NCBI RefSeq assembly: GCF_035917975.1
Contig: NZ_CP109130.1
Span: forward strand, 4,712,001-4,776,000
Reading direction: 5' to 3'
Origin: Streptosporangium sp. NBC_01756
GTDB taxonomy: Bacteria > Actinomycetota > Actinomycetes > Streptosporangiales > Streptosporangiaceae
DNA length: 64,000 nucleotides
The notes under the pieces were generated by a model. That model was not told the origin of the DNA and did not search any database. It worked only from the letters and a program-made list of their open reading frames with translations. Position numbers and translations under genes: made by a program. Shown in pieces: positions 57,935-64,000 of the stretch. Position 1 is the first letter of the stretch, and every line of letters begins with the position of its first letter.

Positions 57935-59217
57935 CGACTCTCACTCCGGTCCTCACCGCGAACTGGGACCAGCCCAACTCCTTCACCCTGGAGGGCTACG
58001 GCGATTACGCGGCGGCCAGGAAGGCGCTGGGCATGGATCCCGACGCCGTCATCCAGGCCGTCAAGGACTCGGGCCTGCGCGGCCGTGGCGGCGCGGGCTT
58101 CCCCACCGGCATGAAGTGGGGCTTCATCCCCCAGGGCGACGGCAAGCCGCACTACCTGGTGGTCAACGCCGACGAGTCCGAGCCGGGCACCTGCAAGGAC
58201 ATCCCGCTCATGATGGCCAACCCGCACGCGCTGGTCGAGGGCGTCATCATCACCTCGTACGCGATCCGTGCCAGCCACGCCTTCGTCTACGTCCGCGGCG
58301 AGGTGCTGCACGTCATCCGCCGCCTGCAGGCGGCCGTGGCCGAGGCCTACGAGGCGGGCCTGCTCGGCAAGGACCTCTTCGGTTCCGGCTTCGACCTGGA
58401 GCTCGTGGTCCACAGCGGGGCGGGCGCCTACATCTGCGGCGAGGAGACGGCGCTGCTGGACTCGCTGGAGGGCTATCGCGGCCAACCTCGGCTCAAGCCT
58501 CCCTTCCCGGCCGTGGCGGGCCTCTACGCCTCGCCCACTGTCGTGAACAACGTCGAGTCTGTGGCCAGCGTTCCCTCGATCATCTCCAACGGGGCCGACT
58601 GGTTCGCGGGGATGGGCACCGAGAAGTCCAAGGGTTTCGGCATCTTCTCGCTGAGCGGCCACGTCACCCGTCCCGGCCAGTACGAGGCTCCGCTCGGCAT
58701 CACCCTGCGCGAGCTGCTCGACATGGCGGGCGGGATCCGCGAGGGGCACCGGATCAAGTTCTGGACCCCGGGCGGATCGAGCACCCCGATCTTCACCGAC
58801 GAGCACCTGGACGTCCCGCTCGACTTCGAGTCGGTCGGCGCCAAGGGCTCCATGCTCGGCACCCGGGCGCTGCAGATCTTCGACGAGACCACCTGCGTGG
58901 TCCGCGCCGTACTGCGGTGGACCGAGTTCTACGCGCACGAGTCCTGCGGCAAGTGCACTCCCTGCCGGGAGGGCACCTACTGGCTCAAGCAGGTGCTCAA
59001 GCGGCTGGAGAAGGGTCAGGGCACCGAGGAGGACCTGACCACGATCACCGACATCGCCGACAACATCCTGGGCCGCTCCTTCTGCGCCCTGGGCGACGGT
59101 GCCACCAGCCCCATCCACTCCTCGGTGAAATACTTCCGCGACGAATACCTCAAGCACTTCGAGATCGGCGGCTGCCCGTTCGATCACGCTCCGTCCACGG
59201 TGTGGGGGGACAAGTGA
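57931..59217 (+). CDS. nuoF: NADH-quinone oxidoreductase subunit F (NADH-binding)
   Basis: 428-residue flavoprotein that oxidises NADH. FMN/NADH motifs: [20 protein letters not shown] and [14 protein letters not shown], plus [20 protein letters not shown]. The N3 [4Fe-4S] ligands are in [13 protein letters not shown] and SFCALGD. ATG 57931 overlaps the nuoE stop and is preferred to 57910. A 21-codon mini-ORF links its stop to nuoG. Confidence 0.98.
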   Translation: MTTLTPVLTANWDQPNSFTLEGYGDYAAARKALGMDPDAVIQAVKDSGLRGRGGAGFPTGMKWGFIPQGDGKPHYLVVNADESEPGTCKDIPLMMANPHALVEGVIITSYAIRASHAFVYVRGEVLHVIRRLQAAVAEAYEAGLLGKDLFGSGFDLELVVHSGAGAYICGEETALLDSLEGYRGQPRLKPPFPAVAGLYASPTVVNNVESVASVPSIISNGADWFAGMGTEKSKGFGIFSLSGHVTRPGQYEAPLGITLRELLDMAGGIREGHRIKFWTPGGSSTPIFTDEHLDVPLDFESVGAKGSMLGTRALQIFDETTCVVRAVLRWTEFYAHESCGKCTPCREGTYWLKQVLKRLEKGQGTEEDLTTITDIADNILGRSFCALGDGATSPIHSSVKYFRDEYLKHFEIGGCPFDHAPSTVWGDK

Positions 59218-59279
59218 GCGAGGCAACCAGCAAGCACAGCACCGTCTCGGTCCCGGGGCCGACGGAGGAGGCGCCATGA
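59214..59279 (+). CDS. 21-codon linker ORF between nuoF and nuoG
   Basis: GTG at 59214 overlaps the nuoF stop (GTGA), and its own TGA overlaps the nuoG start (ATGA), so it exactly spans the gap. It encodes [20 protein letters not shown] after the initiator. It may only carry ribosomes across to nuoG rather than make a useful peptide. Chance cannot be excluded. Confidence 0.35.
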   Translation: MSEATSKHSTVSVPGPTEEAP

Positions 59280-61798
59280 CCGTCGAAGCGACGACACCGG
59301 CCCAGGTGCCGGTAGATCTGGTGACCGTCACGATCGACGGTTTCCAGGTGAGCGTCCCGAAGGGCACGTTGATCATCCGGGCCGCCGAGCTGCTCGGAAT
59401 CCAGATCCCCCGGTTCTGCGACCACCCGCTGCTGGAGCCGGCCGCCAACTGCCGCCAGTGCCTGGTGGACATCACCGACGCGGGCAACGGCCGGGGCTTC
59501 CCGAAGCCGCAGCCCTCCTGCGCCATCGAGGTCGCTCCGGGCATGGTCATCCAGACCCAGCTCACCTCTCCGGTCGCGGAGAAGGCCCAGCGCGGGGTGA
59601 TGGAGCTGCTGCTCCTGAACCACCCGCTGGACTGCCCGGTCTGCGACAAGGGCGGCGAGTGCCCGCTGCAGAACCAGGCCATGTCCAACGGCCAGGGCGA
59701 GAGCCGCTTCGAGGAGAAGAAGCGCACCTTCGAGAAGCCGGTCGCGCTCTCCACCGAGGTGCTGCTCGACCGCGAGCGCTGCGTCCAGTGCGCCCGCTGC
59801 ATCCGCTTCTCCGATGAGATCGCCGGAGACCCGCTCATCGACTTCTTCGAGCGCGGGGCCAAGGAGCAGGTCGGCGCCGCCAACGGGCAGCCGTTCGAGT
59901 CCTACTTCTCCGGCAACACCATCCAGATCTGCCCGGTGGGCGCGCTGACCGGCGCCGCCTACCGGTTCCAGGCCCGTCCGTTCGACCTGGTCTCCACGCC
60001 CAGCGCGTGCGAGCACTGCGCCAGCGGCTGCTCGCTCCGCACCGACCACCGCCGCGGCAAGGTCACCCGGCGGCTGGCCGGGGACGACCCGGAGGTCAAC
60101 GAGGAGTGGAACTGCGACAAGGGCCGCTGGGCCTTCAGCTACGCGACCCAGCCCGACCGGCTGAAGACCCCCCTCGTCCGTGACGAGGGGGGCCACCTGG
60201 TGCCGGCCTCCTGGCCCGAGGCGCTCGCCGCCGCGGCCAAGGGCCTGGCCGCCGCCCGCGGCAGCGCCGGTGTGCTCGTCGGCGGTCGGGTCACCGTCGA
60301 AGAGGCCTACGGCTACGCCAAGTTCGCCCGGATCGCGCTCGGCACCAACGACGTCGACTTCCGGTCCAGGCCGCACTCCGCGGAGGAGGCGCAGTTCCTG
60401 GCGCACGCCGTCGCGGGCAAGGGCATCGAGATCCGCTACCGCGACCTGGAGAAGGCTCCGGCCGTGCTCCTGGTGGGCTTCGAGCCCGAGGACGAGTCGC
60501 CGATCGTCTTCCTGCGCCTGCGCAAGGCGTGGCGGAAGAAGGGCCTGAAGGTCTTCTCGATCGCGCCGTTCGCCACCGAGTCGCTGGCCAAGATGGGCGG
60601 CACGCTGGTACGCACGCTGCCCGGCGCCGAGGCCGCGGCGGTCGAGGATCTGATCTCCGGCGTCTCGCCGCTCTCCGAGGCGGTCAGGCAGCCGGGCACG
60701 ATCATCCTCGCCGGTGAGCGGCTCGCCACGGCTCCGGGCGCACTGTCCGCGCTGGTACGGCTGGCCGAGGCCGGCGGCGCCCGCCTGGCCTGGGTCCCGC
60801 GCCGGGCCGGTGAGCGCGGCGCGATCGAGGCCGGCGCGCTGCCGAACCTGCTGCCGATCGGCCGTCCGGCCGCCGACGAGACCGCCCGCGCCGAAGTGGC
60901 CAGGGCATGGAACGTCGCCTCGCTTCCCGACACACCGGGCCGCGACACCTCCGCCATCCTGGCGGCGGCGCTGAACGGGGAGCTCGACGCCCTCGTCGTC
61001 GCCGGTGTCGACCCCTACGACCTGGCCGACCCCGAGGCCGCCCTGGCGGCCCTGGAGAACACCCCGTTCATCGTGAGCCTGGAGCAGCGCGCCAGCGCGG
61101 TCACCGACCGCGCCGACGTGGTGCTGCCGGTCGCCACGGTGACCGAGAAGGCCGGAACGTTCGTCAACTGGGAGGGCCGCGGCCGTACGTTCGCGGAGGC
61201 GCTCCCGGTCCCCGGGATCATGAGCGACCTGCGGGCCGTCTCCGCCATCGCCGACCACATGGACGTGCACCTCGGTCTGCCGGACCCGGCCGCCGCCCGC
61301 CGCGAGCTCAGCTCGATCGGCGCGTGGCGCGGTTCCCGGGCCGCGGCCCCGACCGCGCGCGGCCGGGCGACCGCCGCCCCGAAGGCGGGCGAGGCGGTCC
61401 TGGCCACCTGGCACCTGCTGCTCGACGACGGTCGCCTGCAGGACGGCGAGCCGTACCTCGCGGGCACCTCCCGGACGTCCGAGGCCCTGATCTCGGCCGC
61501 CACCGCGGCCGAGTCCGGGGTCGTCGACGGTGACAAGGTCACCGTCACCACGGGGCAGGGCTCGCTGAGCCTGCCGGTCCGGATCGCCGACCTGCCCGAC
61601 AGGGTGGTCTGGCTGCCGGCGAACTCCGCGGGCCGCTCGGTGACCCGCGACCTGTGCGCCACGGCCGGGGACATCGTCAGGATCGGGAGTGCCCTCGCGA
61701 GCGGACCCGACGCAATGAGCGCAGTGGCCGGCGAGACGGCGTCTCCGGAGCGAGCCTCCGGCCCGGCGGCCGCCCACGACGCGAACGAGGAGCGGTGA
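59276..61798 (+). CDS. nuoG: NADH-quinone oxidoreductase subunit G
   Basis: 840-residue iron-sulphur subunit. Cluster ligands are seen in order: [20 protein letters not shown] (2Fe-2S), the Cys-rich block [27 protein letters not shown], and the extra [18 protein letters not shown] (N7-type). A molybdopterin-like fold follows. The last ~33 residues (from [20 protein letters not shown]) are encoded by copy C of the intergenic repeat and are probably not part of the ancestral fold. The ATG at 59276 follows GGAGGAGG. Confidence 0.97.
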   Translation: MTVEATTPAQVPVDLVTVTIDGFQVSVPKGTLIIRAAELLGIQIPRFCDHPLLEPAANCRQCLVDITDAGNGRGFPKPQPSCAIEVAPGMVIQTQLTSPVAEKAQRGVMELLLLNHPLDCPVCDKGGECPLQNQAMSNGQGESRFEEKKRTFEKPVALSTEVLLDRERCVQCARCIRFSDEIAGDPLIDFFERGAKEQVGAANGQPFESYFSGNTIQICPVGALTGAAYRFQARPFDLVSTPSACEHCASGCSLRTDHRRGKVTRRLAGDDPEVNEEWNCDKGRWAFSYATQPDRLKTPLVRDEGGHLVPASWPEALAAAAKGLAAARGSAGVLVGGRVTVEEAYGYAKFARIALGTNDVDFRSRPHSAEEAQFLAHAVAGKGIEIRYRDLEKAPAVLLVGFEPEDESPIVFLRLRKAWRKKGLKVFSIAPFATESLAKMGGTLVRTLPGAEAAAVEDLISGVSPLSEAVRQPGTIILAGERLATAPGALSALVRLAEAGGARLAWVPRRAGERGAIEAGALPNLLPIGRPAADETARAEVARAWNVASLPDTPGRDTSAILAAALNGELDALVVAGVDPYDLADPEAALAALENTPFIVSLEQRASAVTDRADVVLPVATVTEKAGTFVNWEGRGRTFAEALPVPGIMSDLRAVSAIADHMDVHLGLPDPAAARRELSSIGAWRGSRAAAPTARGRATAAPKAGEAVLATWHLLLDDGRLQDGEPYLAGTSRTSEALISAATAAESGVVDGDKVTVTTGQGSLSLPVRIADLPDRVVWLPANSAGRSVTRDLCATAGDIVRIGSALASGPDAMSAVAGETASPERASGPAAAHDANEER

Positions 61799-61805
61799 GC
61801 GACCA
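61690..61805. repeat. Intergenic repeat copy C, at the nuoG-nuoH junction
   Basis: It shares CGGACCCGACGCAATGAGCG with copy A and GCGAACGAGGAGCGGTGAGCG before the start of nuoH. Most of this copy is read as the C-terminus of NuoG, with the stop inside the repeat's end block. Confidence 0.72.
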
Positions 61806-63158
61806 ATGAATGCCCGGACTCTTCTAGCGGCGGCCGATCCGACCCTTGCCGACTTCGGCAAGGACCCCGTCTGGATCAGCATCATCAAGGCCGTCGTCAT
61901 CTTCGCCGTCCTGATGCTGGGCGTGCTCTTCGGCGTGTGGTTCGAGCGCAAGCTCATCTCCCGCATGCAGAACCGCTACGGTCCCAACCGGGCCGGTAAG
62001 TTCGGCCTGCTCCAGTCGGTGGCCGACGGCCTGAAGATGGGGCTCAAGGAAGACCTGATGCCGCGGACCGTGGACAAGGTGATCTACTTCATCGCCCCGG
62101 TCGTCCTCGCGGTCCCCGCCTTCCTGGCCTTCTCCGTCATCCCGATGGGGCCGATCGTCTCGATGTTCGGCGTCAAGACGCCGCTGCAGCTCACCGACCT
62201 GCCGGTCGCCGTGCTGCTGGTGCTGGCGATGGCCTCGATCGGTGTGTACGGCATCGTGCTCGCGGGCTGGGGCTCGCGCTCTCCGTACACGATCCTGGGC
62301 GGCCTGCGGGCCAGTGCGCAGGTGGTCTCCTACGAGATCGCGATGGGCCTGTCGTTCGTGGGCGTGTTCCTGTACGCCGGGACGCTGTCCACCTCGGAGA
62401 TCGTGGCCGCTCAGGCGAACGGCAGCACGCTCACGCTGGGCGGCCTCAGCATCCCGATGCCCTCGTGGTACATGATCCTGCTGATCCCGTCCTTCCTGAT
62501 CTACATCGTCACGATGCTGGGCGAGACCAACCGGGTCCCCTTCGACCTGCCCGAGGGCGAGGGCGAGCTGGTCGGCGGCTTCCAGACCGAGTACTCCAAC
62601 TCGCTGAAGTTCGCCGTCATCATGCTCGCCGAGTACGTCAACGTCTTCGTGGTGTCCGCCGTGTCGATCACCCTGTTCATGGGCGGCTGGCGGGCCCCGT
62701 GGCCGATCTCCATGTGGGACGGGGCGAACACCGGCTGGTGGCCGCTGCTGTGGTTCTTCCTGAAGATGGTGCTGGTCTTCTCCTTCTTCGTCTGGTGCCG
62801 CGCCTCGCTGCCGCGCGTCCGCTACGACCAGCTGATGGCCCTGGGATGGAAGGTCCTCATCCCGCTCAACCTGGGCTGGATCCTGCTGGTCGCCACCGTC
62901 AGGGCCATGCAGACGGACGGTGCCAACCGGTCGCTGGTGATGATCCTGGCCGCGCTCGTGCTCGTCGGCTGCATCGTCATCTGGTGGCGTTTCGACAGTG
63001 TGCTGCAGAAGCGCAAGGACGAAAAGGCCGCTCAGGTCCAAGCCGAGTTCGAGCGGCTCGACGCCGAGCCGGCCGCGGGTGGTTTCCCTGTGCCGCCGCT
63101 CGACCTGCCGCACTACCACGGGGTAGAGCGCAAGGAGGTTCCCAGTGGGACTAACTGA
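61806..63158 (+). CDS. nuoH: NADH-quinone oxidoreductase subunit H
   Basis: 450-residue membrane subunit with eight core helices bridging the quinone site and the proton channels. Signatures: [54 protein letters not shown] and [22 protein letters not shown]-terminal charged extension of about 45 residues follows the last helix. It overlaps nuoI by 14 bp. Confidence 0.98.
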   Translation: MNARTLLAAADPTLADFGKDPVWISIIKAVVIFAVLMLGVLFGVWFERKLISRMQNRYGPNRAGKFGLLQSVADGLKMGLKEDLMPRTVDKVIYFIAPVVLAVPAFLAFSVIPMGPIVSMFGVKTPLQLTDLPVAVLLVLAMASIGVYGIVLAGWGSRSPYTILGGLRASAQVVSYEIAMGLSFVGVFLYAGTLSTSEIVAAQANGSTLTLGGLSIPMPSWYMILLIPSFLIYIVTMLGETNRVPFDLPEGEGELVGGFQTEYSNSLKFAVIMLAEYVNVFVVSAVSITLFMGGWRAPWPISMWDGANTGWWPLLWFFLKMVLVFSFFVWCRASLPRVRYDQLMALGWKVLIPLNLGWILLVATVRAMQTDGANRSLVMILAALVLVGCIVIWWRFDSVLQKRKDEKAAQVQAEFERLDAEPAAGGFPVPPLDLPHYHGVERKEVPSGTN

Positions 63159-63660
63159 TTGGCTGAACCCCGTCAAGGGGTTCGGCGTGACCTTCCACAC
63201 CATGTTCAAGAAGGTCGAGACGGTCAACTACCCCGAGGAGAAGCGGCCCACGGCTCCGCGCTTCCACGGCCGGCACCAGCTCAACCGCTGGCCCGACGGC
63301 CTGGAGAAGTGCGTCGGCTGTGAGCTCTGCGCCTGGGCGTGTCCGGCCGACGCGATCTTCGTCGAAGGTGCGGACAACACCGACGAGGAGCGGTTCTCGC
63401 CGGGTGAGCGATACGGGCGCACGTACCAGATCAACTATCTGCGGTGCATCCTGTGCGGCCTCTGCATCGAGGCCTGCCCCACCCGTGCGCTGACCATGAC
63501 CAACGAGTACGAGCTCGCCGACTCAAGCCGCGAGAGCCTCATCTACACCAAGGAGATGCTCCTCGCGCCGCTCGGTCCCGGCATGGAGGTCCCTCCGCAC
63601 GCGATGCGGCTGGGCGAGACCGAAGAGGACTACTACCGGCTGGGACGTAACAATGGGTGA
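63145..63660 (+). CDS. nuoI: NADH-quinone oxidoreductase subunit I
   Basis: 171-residue subunit with two [4Fe-4S] clusters (N6a, N6b): [20 protein letters not shown] and [20 protein letters not shown]. The N-terminal amphipathic helix ([20 protein letters not shown]) attaches it to the membrane arm. It starts at GTG 63145 and overlaps nuoJ by eight bases. Confidence 0.98.
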   Translation: MGLTDWLNPVKGFGVTFHTMFKKVETVNYPEEKRPTAPRFHGRHQLNRWPDGLEKCVGCELCAWACPADAIFVEGADNTDEERFSPGERYGRTYQINYLRCILCGLCIEACPTRALTMTNEYELADSSRESLIYTKEMLLAPLGPGMEVPPHAMRLGETEEDYYRLGRNNG

Positions 63661-64000
63661 GACCATCACGTTCTGGGTGCTGGCGGTCGTCTCGGTGTCG
63701 GCCGCCCTCGGGCTCGTCTTCAGCCGCAAGGCCGTCTATTCGGCCCTCATGCTGGGTGTCGTCATGCTGTCCCTCGCGGTGCTCTACGCCGTCCAGGACG
63801 CGCCCTTCCTCGCCGCGGTGCAGATCATCGTCTACACCGGCGCGGTCATGATGCTCTTCCTGTTCGTCCTGATGCTCGTCGGCGTGGACTCCGCCGACTC
63901 GCTGGTAGAGACGATCAAGGGGCAGCGCTTCTGGGCGGCCGTCGCCGGCCTGGGCTTCGCCGCCCTGCTGGCCCTGGGGGTCGGCAACACGGTGTTCACC
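63653..64000 (+). CDS. nuoJ: NADH-quinone oxidoreductase subunit J (partial at window end)
   Basis: The first 116 residues are present; the frame is open at the edge. Helices seen are [40 protein letters not shown], and [20 protein letters not shown] with the Tyr/Gly pattern around the pi-bulge helix of NuoJ. The ATG at 63653 lies inside the nuoI stop region. nuoK and the rest presumably continue to the right. Confidence 0.95.
   Translation, partial: MGETITFWVLAVVSVSAALGLVFSRKAVYSALMLGVVMLSLAVLYAVQDAPFLAAVQIIVYTGAVMMLFLFVLMLVGVDSADSLVETIKGQRFWAAVAGLGFAALLALGVGNTVFT

Overview
This 64 kb window is chromosomal DNA of a high-GC, spore-forming type actinomycete. I infer an organism near Streptosporangium, Nonomuraea or Streptomyces. 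The evidence is the GC-rich third codon positions, frequent GTG and TTG starts, Scr1/DUF397 pairs, BldC- and BldN-like developmental regulators, HspR/HAIR heat-shock control, Rex control and menaquinone-linked respiration. The family assignment is inference; the phylum is secure. No rRNA, tRNA, CRISPR array, transposase or prophage gene was found.

Layout. 1-10.3 kb is accessory and variable: an Scr1-like regulator with two DUF397 proteins, a catalase-Fur (CatR-type) operon, a CapA-like lipoprotein, an EphD-like hydrolase/dehydrogenase fusion with a TetR regulator, and secreted or repeat-bearing hypothetical proteins. 10.3-17.3 kb is the heat-shock cluster on the minus strand, dnaK-grpE-dnaJ-hspR followed by clpB, with two HAIR operators around a textbook promoter in front of dnaK. 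17.3-37.3 kb is a conserved actinobacterial backbone, recognisable from Streptomyces and Mycobacterium gene order: proC, acuC, a phosphatase, a BldC-like helix-turn-helix gene, the 32-residue ribosomal protein bS22, a sugar epimerase, an acyltransferase, a HAD phosphatase, an RsbN-like anti-sigma factor, BldN, a membrane/ABM-domain protein, a glutaredoxin, rex, hemA-hemC-hemD-hemB, a primase-polymerase domain protein and hemL.

37.3-44.2 kb is again variable. Its main feature is an epoxide hydrolase gene bracketed by two inverted arms of about 350 bp. Each arm carries a 114-bp palindromic element with perfect 23-bp terminal inverted repeats. A LysR regulator, an acyltransferase-3 membrane protein and a histidine phosphatase follow. 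44.2-48.2 kb is the cytochrome c maturation operon resA-ccdA-resB-ccsB. 48.2-51.8 kb holds small membrane proteins, a zinc metallopeptidase, bldC and a secreted beta-propeller protein. 51.9-64 kb is menaquinone methyltransferase, a MenJ-type reductase and the complex I operon nuoA to nuoJ, which runs off the right edge.

How the parts work together. A Rex operator lies before rex and a second lies before menJ-nuo, so one NADH/NAD sensor probably links haem synthesis, menaquinone finishing and complex I. Haem made by hemA-hemL feeds the catalase and the c-type cytochromes assembled by the res genes. The most unusual non-coding structures are the inverted-repeat island at 38.6-41.3 kb and a family of intergenic repeats inside the nuo operon that supplies ribosome binding sites and has become the C-terminal tail of NuoG.
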